DNA of 64,000 bases from Halomonas sp. Y3 (GCF_024137965.1 NZ_CP099975.1:1798001-1862000), one strand, 5' to 3'; positions 40,947 to 49,711 are shown, numbered from the stretch's first letter. The notes: generated by a model not told the origin, from the letters alone. Translations and numbers: made by a program.

Positions 40947-41014
40947 TGTGGGGGGCCGGGTCGAGTAATCGCCCGGTCTACCCGACCAGTACTGTCGTCT
41001 GCGACAGCTCGGCC

Positions 41015-41629
41015 TTAATCACCCAGAGTGGCGGCGCTCCAGTCGCTGAGCGCTATCGTCAGCCTGTCCGCCGCGCGGCCGAAGGCTTCCACCACCGGCT
41101 CCAGGGCGGTGCCCGTGCTCGGCTCGCGGATCACGAAGCGGCGCTCCCCCAGCAGCTCCCGGCTGCGCTCGTCCACCAGGGCGGCATCCAGGCGAATCAC
41201 CACCTCCGGCACGCCGTCGACATACTCGCTGTGGAAGGCGCGCAGGTCGCCGACCAGGGCCACGTCCGCGGCCAGGGGGCTGTTGTCGTCCTGGGCGCGC
41301 AGCTGACCGCGGTCGCCCAGCCCCTTCACCAGGCGGTCGCGCAGCAGCAGCGGGATGCGCTCGGCCCAGCGGGCGCCGGCATAGGCCTGCAGGCGGTGGG
41401 GCTCCGGCATCACCAGGATGCGCGGCCCCGCAAGGCTCGCCGGGGCGTGGGGCGTCTCCACCCGCAGGCGCGTGGCCAGGGCGGGGCCCTCGGCCGTGTC
41501 CAGCGTCGTCGTGGGCAGCAGGTAGAGGCGGGTGGGCTCGCTCTCCGGCAGCAGGGTGCAGGCGGCGAGGCCCCACGCCAGCGCCAGCAGGAGCAGGCCG
41601 CGCAGGGCGGGGCGGCGGTATGGGATCAT
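41015..41629 (-). CDS. ABC-type transport auxiliary lipoprotein (PqiC/DUF330-like)
   Basis: A 204-residue lipoprotein with a signal peptide and lipobox GLAAC (Cys at about residue 24). The mature part, PTRLYLLPTTTL ... RILVMPEPHRLQAYAGARWAERIPLLLRDRL, is typical of the auxiliary lipoproteins encoded with MCE systems; it would bridge the MCE barrel to the outer membrane. It overlaps the MCE gene by 4 bp and ends the operon. A CTGTCG-TCTG-CGACAG hairpin lies 8 bp after the stop (40992-41007). Confidence 0.85.
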   Translation of the reverse strand: MIPYRRPALRGLLLLALAWGLAACTLLPESEPTRLYLLPTTTLDTAEGPALATRLRVETPHAPASLAGPRILVMPEPHRLQAYAGARWAERIPLLLRDRLVKGLGDRGQLRAQDDNSPLAADVALVGDLRAFHSEYVDGVPEVVIRLDAALVDERSRELLGERRFVIREPSTGTALEPVVEAFGRAADRLTIALSDWSAATLGD

Positions 41630-42564
41630 GGCGTGAACTCCTCGATCGGTTCGCGGCCCAGCAGGAAGTCGGCGGGGCTCTCCTCCAGGCGGCGGGTGAT
41701 GCGGCCCAGGTTGCCCAGGGTGTTGCGCAGCTCGCGAATGGTCGGGCCGAGATCGCCGAGCCCCTGCATGCCGCGGCCCAGCGCCTCCTCGTTGTTGCCC
41801 AGCAGCGTCTCCAGCCGCCGGGTCATGGCCTCCAGGCTGCCCATGGCCTGGCCGGCGCTCTCCAGGGCGCGGCGCCCCTCGCCGTCCACCAGGGTCTCGG
41901 CGCTCGTGCCCAGCCGGGTCAGGGCCTGCAGCAGGTCGCTGGCCTCCTCGCTTAGGCGGTCGGCGATCTCCACCACGGCGCCGAGCTCGCCGCTGCGAGC
42001 GGCCAGGTCGTCGCTCAGCTGCTCCAGGTTGGCGAGGATGGCATCGACCCGGTCGGTGTTCTCCTCGGAGAGCAGGCGGTTGGCGCTGGTGATCAGCTGA
42101 TTCAGACCGCCGATCAGCGTCTCGCCGTCGGCGAGCAGCGAGCCCAGCGCTGACGGCTCGGCGAGGATCAGCGGCGGATCATCGCGGCTTCCCTGCAGGC
42201 GCGGTCGCTCCGGGCTGCCACCGCGCAGCGTGAGGTTCATGCTGCCGGTGACGTTGGCCAGGGCGAGGCTGGCGCGGGTGTCCTCGCGCACCGGAATATC
42301 GGCGTCGATGCGGATCAGGGCGCGCACCAGGCGCGGATCGTCCGGGTCCAGGCGCAGGTCGGCCACGTCGCCGACCCGGATGCCGCTGAACAGCACCGCA
42401 TTGCCGGTGGCCAGGCCCCCGACGGGGCTCTCGAAGCCGACCTCGTAGAAGGTCACCTCGCGGTCGGTGGCGGACTTGCCGAGCCAGAGGGCGAAGCCCA
42501 GGGCCGCGACGACGGCGACGACGGTAAAGAGGCCGATCACCAGGTGGTGGGCGCGGGTTTCCAT
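41626..42564 (-). CDS. MCE/MlaD-family lipid-binding protein
   Basis: A 312-residue protein with one N-terminal membrane helix (about 8-28) and one MCE domain (about 38-115; FYEVGFESPVGGLATGNAVLFSGIRVGDV). A long C-terminal helical region (about 150-290) with heptad character follows, more like a PqiB/YebT-type or actinobacterial Mce tail than the short E. coli MlaD (183 residues). It should form a hexameric periplasmic tunnel for lipids. TGATG overlap with the ATPase gene. Confidence 0.88.
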   Translation of the reverse strand: METRAHHLVIGLFTVVAVVAALGFALWLGKSATDREVTFYEVGFESPVGGLATGNAVLFSGIRVGDVADLRLDPDDPRLVRALIRIDADIPVREDTRASLALANVTGSMNLTLRGGSPERPRLQGSRDDPPLILAEPSALGSLLADGETLIGGLNQLITSANRLLSEENTDRVDAILANLEQLSDDLAARSGELGAVVEIADRLSEEASDLLQALTRLGTSAETLVDGEGRRALESAGQAMGSLEAMTRRLETLLGNNEEALGRGMQGLGDLGPTIRELRNTLGNLGRITRRLEESPADFLLGREPIEEFTP

Positions 42565-43385
42565 CAGGGTGTCTCCATGTCCGTGGCCTGGCCGCCCGTG
42601 GGCGCGGCGTTTTCGGCGGCCCGGGAGGCCGCCCGCCCCCGGGGGCCGTGAAAGTAGTCTCTTATCCAGGCGTCGTCGCTGGCCTCCACCACCGGCAGGC
42701 GGTCGGCGACCAGCACCCGGCGCTGGGAGAGCACGGCGACCCGGTCGCAGGCGGTATAGAGCGTATCCAGGTCGTGGGTGACCAGGAAGACGCTGAGCCC
42801 CAGGGCGTCGCGTAGGGTCATGATCAGCCGGTCGAAGTCGGCGGCGCCGATGGGGTCGAGGCCGGCGGTGGGCTCGTCGAGGAAGAGCACCTCGGGGTCC
42901 AGGGCCAGGGCCCGGGCCAGGGCGGCGCGCTTTACCATGCCGCCGGAGAGCTCCGAGGGCATCTTGAGGGCGGCGTGGCGAGGAAGCCCCGCCAGGGCCA
43001 GCTTCATGCGCGCCAGGTCCTCGGCGTCCGGCCGGGCGAGGCCGGCATGCTCGATCAGCGGCAGGGCCACGTTCTCCTGGAGGTTGAGCGACGAGAAGAG
43101 CGCCCCGCGCTGGAAGAGCACGCCGAAGCGGCGCTCCATCTCGGAGCGCCGGCGGGCGGGCAGGGCGGAGAGGTCCTCGCCGAACAGCTCCACCCGGCCC
43201 GCGTCGGGGCGCTTGAGGCCCACGATGCTCCTGAGCAGCACCGACTTGCCGGTGCCGGAGCCGCCCACCACCCCCAGGATCTCGCCGCGGCGGATATCCA
43301 GATCGAGATCCTCGTGGACCACGTGGCTGCCGAAGCGGTTGGCCAGCCCCCGCACTCGGATGACGATGTCGTTGGCGCCGCTCAC
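42564..43385 (-). CDS. MCE-type ABC transporter ATP-binding protein (MlaF-like)
   Basis: A 273-residue ATPase: Walker A GGSGTGKS (41-48), Q-loop LFQRGALFSSLN, signature LSGGM (about 147), Walker B VLFLDEPTAGLD. These LFQ..ALF.SL and PSELSGGM motifs mark the MlaF family. It starts at GTG 43385, which overlaps the permease stop as GTGA; the ribosome site GGAG lies 9-12 bases upstream. A tail of about 30 residues is Pro/Ala/Arg-rich. Confidence 0.9.
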   Translation of the reverse strand: MSGANDIVIRVRGLANRFGSHVVHEDLDLDIRRGEILGVVGGSGTGKSVLLRSIVGLKRPDAGRVELFGEDLSALPARRRSEMERRFGVLFQRGALFSSLNLQENVALPLIEHAGLARPDAEDLARMKLALAGLPRHAALKMPSELSGGMVKRAALARALALDPEVLFLDEPTAGLDPIGAADFDRLIMTLRDALGLSVFLVTHDLDTLYTACDRVAVLSQRRVLVADRLPVVEASDDAWIRDYFHGPRGRAASRAAENAAPTGGQATDMETP

Positions 43386-44509
43386 CAGCCCATCTCCATG
43401 AAGAAGAGCGCGGCCACGGCGTCGAGCAGGATCACCATGAAGATCGACTGCACCACGCTTGAGGTGGTGTGCTCGCCCACCGACTGGGCGCTGCCGCTCA
43501 CCTTGAAGCCCTCCAGGCAGCCGATCACCGCGATCAGGAAGGCGAACACCGGCGCCTTGCCCAGCCCCACCAGGAAGTGGTTGAGGGGAATGTCGCGCTG
43601 CAGGATGAGCAGGAACTGGGTGGCCGAGATATCGAGCATGAAGATGCACACCAGGGCGCCGCCGAGGATGCCGCAGAGCATGCCGATAAAGGTCAGGATC
43701 GGCAGAATCACCATCATGGCCAGCAGCCGCGGCAGCACCAGGAGCTCCACCGGGTCGAGGCCCAGGGCGCGGATGGCGTCGATCTCCTCGTTGGCCTTCA
43801 TGGAGCCGATCTGGGCGGTGAAGGCGCTGGCGGTGCGCCCGGCCAGCAGGATGGCCGCCAGCAGCACGCCGAACTCGCGCAGGAAGGCGAAGGCTACCAG
43901 GTTGACGGTGAAGATGGTGGCGCCGAAGTCGCGCAGCACGGTGGCGCCGAGGAAGGCCACCACGGCTCCCACCAGGAAGGTGAGCAGGGCCACGATGGGC
44001 ACGGCGTTGAGCCCGGTCTGGTGGACATGGGCCACCAGGGCGGTGACCCGCCAGCGCCAGGGGCGCAGCAGGTTGGCGGCGAGGCTGGTCAGGGTCAGGC
44101 CGATAAAGGCGAGCAGCATGCGCTGCTGGCGCCACAGGGCCAGTACCCGCTCGCCGAGCGCCACCAGCCAGTCGGTGAGCGGCGAGACGTGCGGCGGCTC
44201 GGGGGCCAGCGGCTCGCGCAGCACCCGGGCCACGGTCTCGAGCAGCGCCTGGCGAGACGCGGGTAGGTCCGGCGCCCAGTCGGCGACCTCCGCGAGGCGT
44301 TCGGCACCCAGCAGCTCCACCAGCAGGCGCGCGCCGGCGGTGTCCAGGCCCTCGATGCCGGCGAGGTCGGCCGTCGTCCAGTCGCTGGCGGCGTGGCGGC
44401 GCAGCTGCTCCCTGAGCGCCGCGTGGTGCGTCAGGGTCCAGCTGCCGGTGATCAGCAGCCGGCCGTCATCGAGCTCGAGGCGGCCGGGGGTGGCGTCGGT
44501 CGAGGCCAT
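43382..44509 (-). CDS. MCE-type ABC permease with N-terminal STAS domain (MlaE-like)
   Basis: A 375-residue inner-membrane protein. Residues 1-110 look like a STAS domain (LEGDDGRLLI-type start, WTTADLAGIEGLDTAGARLLVELL), and residues 120-375 are the MlaE permease with five or six helices and the conserved AGRTASAFTAQIGSMKANEE (about 235-254). In E. coli the STAS part is the separate protein MlaB; here it is fused. First gene of the lipid-transport operon; AAGGAG precedes ATG 44509. Confidence 0.9.
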   Translation of the reverse strand: MASTDATPGRLELDDGRLLITGSWTLTHHAALREQLRRHAASDWTTADLAGIEGLDTAGARLLVELLGAERLAEVADWAPDLPASRQALLETVARVLREPLAPEPPHVSPLTDWLVALGERVLALWRQQRMLLAFIGLTLTSLAANLLRPWRWRVTALVAHVHQTGLNAVPIVALLTFLVGAVVAFLGATVLRDFGATIFTVNLVAFAFLREFGVLLAAILLAGRTASAFTAQIGSMKANEEIDAIRALGLDPVELLVLPRLLAMMVILPILTFIGMLCGILGGALVCIFMLDISATQFLLILQRDIPLNHFLVGLGKAPVFAFLIAVIGCLEGFKVSGSAQSVGEHTTSSVVQSIFMVILLDAVAALFFMEMGW

Positions 44510-44554
44510 GGTGCGGAGACTCCTTCTCGAGCATGGGGTGTTCTTCCGTGAGTA

Positions 44555-45364
44555 TTACCGGGTTGGCTCCAAAAGGTTGATGATATCTTGTGCAACCGCC
44601 TTGAGTCTTGGCCCCAGGTTCTTCACAAGCTTGTCGTGGGTCAGCTTCAGGCTGTGTCCACCACAGTTTAGTGCCATCACCTCTGCGCCACCTTCCAGTA
44701 CAAGCGGAAGTGCCACGGCGCTGATTTCCGGTTGCCAATCTTCCTCGGAGAGGCAAAAGCCATACTCCCTGTAATCGGCCAGGCTCTTTTCAATGCCGGC
44801 TTCGATTCTGGCCCAGTCACCTTTATGGATCGCTCTGAGCTCCCCCATGAGCTGCTGGCGTCGCTCGTCAGAAACACCACAGAGCCAGGCACGACCGATT
44901 GCCGAAGTCGCCATGGGAAGCCGCGACCCGACTCCCAGCCGGATGATCAGCGGCCCGGTACCGTGACAGCTTTCAAGGTACATCATTGAGGTGCGGTCGG
45001 CGGTGCCCAGACTGACGCTGCAGTCGGTGGCGTCGGCGAGTCGCTGCAGGTGTGGTCGGGCCAGGTCGCGTATGCCCATGTTAGCGAGGTAGCGATAGCC
45101 GAGCGCCAGAACTCCAGCTCCGAGCCGATACTTCTCAATGTCGGGGTTGTGCTGCAGGTAGCCAAGCTGCGTCAAAGTGTAGGTAAGCCGAGATACTGAG
45201 GGGCGCGGGATTCCGGTTCGGTTGGAGAGCTCGGCGTTTCCCAGGTACTCCTCTCCGGCGCCGAAGGCGCGAAGCAGCTCCAGGCCTCGGGCCAGAGCCG
45301 TCACGAAGTTGCGGTCCTTGCCGGCTTGCTCATGCTCGCCTTCATGGGAGGGCGTCTGTCTCAT
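44555..45364 (-). CDS. IclR-family transcriptional regulator
   Basis: A 269-residue regulator. The winged-helix N-terminus (about 18-85) reads FVTALARGLELLRAFG, NAELSNRTGIPRPSVSRLTYTL, and the GAF-like effector domain follows (LGYRYLANMGIRDLARPHLQ ... CSVSLGTADRTSMMYLES). It is closest in pattern to PcaR/PobR/PcaU-type regulators of aromatic and dicarboxylate catabolism. ATG 45364 fits the family length. It lies at the edge of the acyl-CoA gene cluster and is the natural candidate for its operator motif. 45 bp separate it from the lipid-transport operon downstream. Confidence 0.88.
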   Translation of the reverse strand: MRQTPSHEGEHEQAGKDRNFVTALARGLELLRAFGAGEEYLGNAELSNRTGIPRPSVSRLTYTLTQLGYLQHNPDIEKYRLGAGVLALGYRYLANMGIRDLARPHLQRLADATDCSVSLGTADRTSMMYLESCHGTGPLIIRLGVGSRLPMATSAIGRAWLCGVSDERRQQLMGELRAIHKGDWARIEAGIEKSLADYREYGFCLSEEDWQPEISAVALPLVLEGGAEVMALNCGGHSLKLTHDKLVKNLGPRLKAVAQDIINLLEPTR

Positions 45365-45509
45365 TGGTTGCCGTCCAGAGTTGAGTAGGCTATTTCGGAA
45401 TCTAGTATCGCATAACAGCCCCTTGCGACCACGAACTCCTTGATCACATCGATTAAAAGCCCGTGCTTCGAAGCGTTGGGTCTTTGTGAGTTCCATGGTT
45501 GCCATCTCG

Positions 45510-45548
45510 CCAAGACGCCGCCGAGCTTGAGAGTCGGCGGTGTCTTGG
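45510..45548. repeat. Long hairpin between thiolase and IclR genes
   Basis: Arms of 15 bp (45510-45524 and 45534-45548, CCAAGACGCCGCCGA against TCGGCGGTGTCTTGG) pair fully with a single G-U wobble around a 9-nt loop. It lies in the 215-bp gap after the thiolase. No T-run follows on either strand, so a simple intrinsic terminator is doubtful; attenuator or transcript-end protection are alternatives. Confidence 0.7.
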
Positions 45549-45579
45549 TGGGGATGGGGCTGCCAGACATCTTCGGGCC

Positions 45580-46788
45580 TCAGCCCTCCAGGCGCTCGAT
45601 CACGCAGGCGATGCCCTGACCGACGCCGATGCACATGGTGACCAGGGCGTAGCGGCCACCCGAGACTTCCAGCTGGCGCAGGGCGGTCAGTGCCAGACGG
45701 GCCCCGGAGGCGCCCAGGGGATGGCCGATGGCGATGGCGCCGCCGTTGATGTTCAGGCGACTGTCGTCGGCCGAGAGCCCGAGCTGCTTGACGCAGCCCA
45801 GCACCTGCACCGCGAAGGCCTCGTTGATCTCGATCACGTCCATCTGATCCAGGCTCAGCCCGGCCCGCTCCAGGGCCTTCCGGGAGGCAGGCACCGGCCC
45901 CAGGCCCATGACGCGGGGCGCCACGCCGGCCACGGCACCGGCCAGGATGCGCGCCCGCGGCCTGACGCCGGCTGCGTCGCCGGCCTGGCGGCTGCCGACG
46001 ATCAGGGCGGCGGCGCCGTCGTTGAGACCCGAGGCGTTGCCGGCGGTGACCACGCCGCCCTCGAACAGCGGCGACAGCCGACCGAGCTTGTCGGCATCGG
46101 TGCCGGGCCGCGGATGCTCGTCCCGGTCGACCAGCAGCGGGGGCAGCTTGCGACCCTGGGATACCTCGATGCCGAGGATCTCCTCGTCATAGAAGCCGCT
46201 GGCCAGGGCGTCGCCGTAGCGTGCCTGGGAGCGCGCCGCGAAGGCGTCGCTCTCGGCGCGCCCCAGTCCCAGGTCGTGGGCCACGTTGTCGGCGGTCTCC
46301 GGCATGCTGTGGCTGCCATAAGTCTGGGCGATCCAGGAGTTGGGAAAGCGCGAGCCGATCACGGTGTCGTAGAGTGGCTGGTTGCGGGCGAAGGGGGAAT
46401 CCGCCTTGCCCAGCACATAGGGAGCACGGGACATGGACTCCACGCCGCCGGCCAGGAACAGCTGCCCCTCACCGCTGCGGATCGCCCGGGCGGCATCCAT
46501 CACCGCGGCCAAGCCGCTGCCGCAGAGGCGGTTGACGGTCTGGCCGGCGACCTCGACGGGCAGGCCGGCCAGCAGGGCACCGTGGCGGGCCACGTTGCGC
46601 GAATCCTCGCCGGCCTGGTTGGTGCAGCCGGCCAGCACCTCCTCGTAGTCTTCGGGGGCGAAACCGTTGCGCTCGACGAGGGCCCTCAGGGCCCTGCCCA
46701 GCAGGTCATCGGGGCGCACACCGGAGAGGCTGCCGCCGTGGCGGCCGAAAGGCGTACGGACTCCGTCGTAGATGAAGGCGTCGTGCAT
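45580..46788 (-). CDS. Acetyl-CoA acyltransferase / 3-oxoadipyl-CoA-type thiolase
   Basis: A 402-residue thiolase that cleaves a 3-oxoacyl-CoA to acetyl-CoA and a shortened acyl-CoA. The nucleophilic Cys is in NRLCGSG (C89), with GGAIAIGHPLGASG (H356) and CIGVGQG (C386) completing the active site. The overall sequence is nearest to the PcaF/PaaJ/PimB group. It follows the 3-hydroxyacyl-CoA dehydrogenase gene by 13 bp, so these two steps are co-expressed. Exact chain length or substrate cannot be read from sequence. Confidence 0.92.
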   Translation of the reverse strand: MHDAFIYDGVRTPFGRHGGSLSGVRPDDLLGRALRALVERNGFAPEDYEEVLAGCTNQAGEDSRNVARHGALLAGLPVEVAGQTVNRLCGSGLAAVMDAARAIRSGEGQLFLAGGVESMSRAPYVLGKADSPFARNQPLYDTVIGSRFPNSWIAQTYGSHSMPETADNVAHDLGLGRAESDAFAARSQARYGDALASGFYDEEILGIEVSQGRKLPPLLVDRDEHPRPGTDADKLGRLSPLFEGGVVTAGNASGLNDGAAALIVGSRQAGDAAGVRPRARILAGAVAGVAPRVMGLGPVPASRKALERAGLSLDQMDVIEINEAFAVQVLGCVKQLGLSADDSRLNINGGAIAIGHPLGASGARLALTALRQLEVSGGRYALVTMCIGVGQGIACVIERLEG

Positions 46789-46801
46789 GGGAAAGCTCCT
46801 G

Positions 46802-48349
46802 TCAGGTCGGTTGGGTGGTGGTCAGCGGCAGGCCCAGGGCGGCGCGTCGGCGCAGCCAGGGGCTGGGGCGGTAGCGGGGGTCGCGGGTGGCGGCGAAGAG
46901 GTTATCGAGGATCGTGAGGATGCGCCGGCCGCCGTAGTGGTCGCCCATGGCCAGCGGGCCACGGGGATAGCCCAGCCCCAGTTCCACGGCGCGGTCGAGG
47001 GTGGTGGGCTCTGCCACGCCCTGCTGGGCGATCTCGGCGCCGACGTTGACGATGCAGGCGATCACGCGCTGGAGCACGAAGCCGTTGCTGTCGTGGAGAG
47101 GACTTACCGGCGTGCCATCGTCGCCGAGCAGGGCCCAGGCGGCATCCCGATAGCGGGTCTCGGTGGCCGGGGTGGTCATCAGGCTGCGGCGCCGGTCGAG
47201 GCCGGCCAGCATGTCGACGGCCACGCAGCGGTGGGCCTCGAGTCCCTGGCGGAGGGCGGCCGTGGTGGTGTCCTCGCCCAGCGGGGTGAGCAGGCACAGC
47301 GACTCGCCACCGGGCCGCTCGCCCCGGTCCAGCGGCCAGCCGGCGGCGGAGACGAGCGCCGAGAGTACCTGGGCGGCCTCGGGGTCTTCGGGGCTGACCC
47401 ACACGGGCAGGGGAGTGGCCGCCGGTGGAGCCGGTTCCGCCGCCACCACCGCCTGGCCATCCTCGTAGCGATAGAAGCCCTCGCCGCTCTTGCGGCCGAG
47501 CAGGCCCGCGGTGAGGCGCTGACGGGTTATCGGTGATGGGCGGAAGCGCGGCTCCTCGTAGTACTGGTGATAGATGGACTCCATCACCGCGTGGGAGACA
47601 TCGAGGCCGGTCAGGTCGAGCAGGCTGAAGGGGCCCATGCGGAACCCGCCCTGATCGACAAGGAGGCGGTCGATGGTGGTGTGATCGGCCACCCCCTCGC
47701 CGAGCAGGCGCAGCGCCTCGGTGCCATAGGCGCGACCGGCGTGATTGACCAGGAAGCCTGGCGTATCGGTGGCGCGGGCGGTGAAGTGGCCCATGGCCTG
47801 TCCCAGCGCCTCGACGCGCTCGGCGACATCGGCCGTGGTCCGCAGGCCTGGTATGACCTCCACGATCTTCATCAGCGGCACGGGGTTGAAGAAGTGGAAG
47901 CCGATCACCCGTTGTGGCAGCCGGCAGGCGGAGGCGATGGCCGTCACCGACAGCGACGAGGTGTTGGTGGCGAGAACGGCCTGGTCACCCAGAATCCCTT
48001 CCAGGCGCGTGAAGAGTTCCTGCTTGGCCTGGAGGTTCTCGGCGATGGCCTCCACCACGATGTCGCAGCCAGCCAGGTCCGTCAGATCGGCGACTTCGTG
48101 CAGTCGGGCCCGGTAGCACGCCAGGTCCTCCTCGCTCAGGCGCCCCTTCGTCACCCCGCGTGTCCAGACACCGGTGATGAAGCTCCTGGCCTCATCCACC
48201 GCGCCCGTGCGGGCATCATGGAGGCTCACCTCGAGGCCGGCCTGGGCGGCCAACTGGGCGATGCCACGGCCCATGGCGCCGGTACCGACGAGGCCGAGGC
48301 GACGGAAGGGGAGGGACGGCGTGACCTCCGAGGGGGGAGCGGTCGACAT
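46802..48349 (-). CDS. 3-hydroxyacyl-CoA dehydrogenase (PaaH-like)
   Basis: A 515-residue NAD-dependent enzyme that oxidises 3-hydroxyacyl-CoA. The Rossmann motif VGTGAMGRGIA lies at 21-31, catalytic His in VIGFHFFNPVPLM (about 160), and the C-terminal dimer domain is duplicated: FLVNHAGRAYGTEALRLLGEG and later SNGFVLQRVIACIVNVGAEIAQQG. This two-copy layout and length match PaaH/PaaC-type enzymes. ATG 48349 is preceded by GAGGAG. It heads the operon with the thiolase and shares a divergent promoter with the acyl-CoA dehydrogenase at 48560. Confidence 0.9.
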   Translation of the reverse strand: MSTAPPSEVTPSLPFRRLGLVGTGAMGRGIAQLAAQAGLEVSLHDARTGAVDEARSFITGVWTRGVTKGRLSEEDLACYRARLHEVADLTDLAGCDIVVEAIAENLQAKQELFTRLEGILGDQAVLATNTSSLSVTAIASACRLPQRVIGFHFFNPVPLMKIVEVIPGLRTTADVAERVEALGQAMGHFTARATDTPGFLVNHAGRAYGTEALRLLGEGVADHTTIDRLLVDQGGFRMGPFSLLDLTGLDVSHAVMESIYHQYYEEPRFRPSPITRQRLTAGLLGRKSGEGFYRYEDGQAVVAAEPAPPAATPLPVWVSPEDPEAAQVLSALVSAAGWPLDRGERPGGESLCLLTPLGEDTTTAALRQGLEAHRCVAVDMLAGLDRRRSLMTTPATETRYRDAAWALLGDDGTPVSPLHDSNGFVLQRVIACIVNVGAEIAQQGVAEPTTLDRAVELGLGYPRGPLAMGDHYGGRRILTILDNLFAATRDPRYRPSPWLRRRAALGLPLTTTQPT

Positions 48350-48396
48350 GGCGGGTTTCTCCTCACGATTGGGTATCGGGACAGGGATGTGCATTC

Positions 48397-48413
48397 GTTT
48401 CGCAAAGCGAAAT
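48397..48413. promoter_or_regulatory. Operator site 1: TTTCGC-AAA-GCGAAA palindrome
   Basis: A perfect 6+6 palindrome with a 3-bp spacer (48398-48412) in the divergent region between the 3-hydroxyacyl-CoA dehydrogenase and acyl-CoA dehydrogenase operons. The 13-mer TTTATTGACTCCC starts 9 bp to its right, placing the site directly upstream of a TTGACT -35 box (48427-48432). See sites 2-4. Confidence 0.7.
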
Positions 48414-48559
48414 TGCATTCCGTTTATTGACTCCCATCCTAGGCTATGCAAAAGTGCCTGGCAATAGATGCGAACGACAATTCCACAATGCAGAACCGGT
48501 GCTCCTGACGTTGCCGACTCCCGGAGACCCGCCTGCCACTCGACCTGTGAGGACACGCC

Positions 48560-49711
48560 ATGATTCGCGATCCGGAACTCCTGAATCAGCTTCTCGATAC
48601 CATTTCTCGTTTCGTGCGCGAACGACTGATTCCCAACGAGGCACGCCTGGCCGAGGACGATGCCGTTCCCCCCGAGTTGCTCGCCGAGATGAAGGAAATG
48701 GGGCTGTTCGGCCTGTCGATCCCCGAAGAGTACGGCGGTCTCGGCTTGACCATGGAGGAAGAGGCACTGGTGGCCATGGAGATCGGCAAGACGTCTCCGG
48801 CTTTCCGCTCGGTCTTTGGCACCAACAACGGCATCGGCGCCCAGGGCATCCTGATCGACGGTACCCCGGAGCAGAAAGAACGTTACGTGCCACCGCTGGC
48901 CACCGGCGAGATCCTGAGCTCGTTCTGCCTCACCGAGCCCGACGTCGGTTCCGACGCTGCCAGCCTGCGCACCACGGCCGTACGCGACGGCGATCACTAC
49001 ATCCTCAATGGCACCAAGCGATACATCACCAATGGTCCCGAGGCGGATCTGTTCACCGTGATGGCACGAACGGATCCCGACAACAAGGGTGCCGGTGGCA
49101 TTTCGGCCTTTATCGTCGAGGGCAACACCCCCGGACTCGAGCGGGGGCCTGCCGACAACAAGATGGGTCAGAAGGGCGCTCATACCTGTGACATCATCTT
49201 CAACAACTGCCGGGTTCCGGCCGAGAACATCATCGGCGGGCGCGAGGGGCAGGGCTTCAAGACGGCGATGAAGGTGCTCGACCGCGGCCGCCTGCATATC
49301 TCCGCCGTCTGTGTCGGTGTCGCCGATCGGCTGGTCGAGGAGTCGCTCCGCTATGCCATGGAGCGCCAGCAGTTCGGGACGCCGCTCTCCAGCCATCAGC
49401 TGATCCAGGCAATGCTCGCCGACAGCAAGACCGAGGCCTATGCCGGCCGCGCCATGGTCCTCGACGCCGCACGCCGCAAGGATGCCGGCGAGAATGTCTC
49501 GACCCTGGCCTCGTGCGCCAAGCTGTTCTGTGCCGAGATGGTCGGCCGCGTTGCCGATCGTGCGGTTCAGATCCACGGCGGGGCGGGTTACATGGCGGAG
49601 TACGCCGTCGAGCGTTTCTACCGCGACGTGCGGCTGTTCCGCATCTATGAGGGCACCACCCAGATCCAGCAGCTGGTGATCGCCCGTAATATGGTACGGG
49701 AGGAATCCTGA
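48560..49711 (+). CDS. Acyl-CoA dehydrogenase
   Basis: A 383-residue FAD enzyme that forms the trans-2-enoyl-CoA. It has CLTEPDVGSDAASLRT (FAD/substrate contacts, near 130-145), YILNGTKRYITNG, RQQFGTPLSSHQLIQ, HGGAGYMAEYAVERFYRDVR and the catalytic base in RIYEGTTQIQ (E364). Homologues act on short- or medium-chain and branched acyl-CoAs. First gene of a four-gene operon; its stop overlaps the ligase start (TGATG). Confidence 0.92.
   Translation: MIRDPELLNQLLDTISRFVRERLIPNEARLAEDDAVPPELLAEMKEMGLFGLSIPEEYGGLGLTMEEEALVAMEIGKTSPAFRSVFGTNNGIGAQGILIDGTPEQKERYVPPLATGEILSSFCLTEPDVGSDAASLRTTAVRDGDHYILNGTKRYITNGPEADLFTVMARTDPDNKGAGGISAFIVEGNTPGLERGPADNKMGQKGAHTCDIIFNNCRVPAENIIGGREGQGFKTAMKVLDRGRLHISAVCVGVADRLVEESLRYAMERQQFGTPLSSHQLIQAMLADSKTEAYAGRAMVLDAARRKDAGENVSTLASCAKLFCAEMVGRVADRAVQIHGGAGYMAEYAVERFYRDVRLFRIYEGTTQIQQLVIARNMVREES

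Larger units (their letters stand above)
39002..40986 (+). mobile_element. Group II intron with maturase
   Basis: The 5' end GTGCGCC at 39002 matches the conserved GUGYG start of group II introns. Domain V, the catalytic hairpin, is at 40914-40946 (GAGCCGGATGCG ... GCACGTCCGGCTC, with the bulge and GTTAATCG-type loop). Domain VI (about 40950-40982, GGGCCGGGTCGAGTAATCGCCCGGTC) follows and the intron ends in AC near 40986. A maturase lies in domain IV. Total about 1.98 kb, normal for an intact bacterial intron. The exact 3' end may be off by a base or two. It sits between genes and disrupts no recognisable ORF. Confidence 0.88.

Noticed and set aside
40992..41007. CTGTCG-TCTG-CGACAG as a firm terminator for the lipid-transport operon
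   Set aside because: The stem is good but no T-run follows on the minus strand; I mention it only with the lipoprotein gene.
42564..44135. A single 523-residue protein covering ATPase and part of the permease
   Set aside because: The first half is an out-of-frame shadow of the MlaE-like permease; the ATPase begins at GTG 43385 with its own ribosome site.
45361..45570. A 69-codon frame between thiolase and the IclR gene
   Set aside because: It runs through the 15-bp hairpin, has no ribosome site and resembles nothing known; more likely untranslated.
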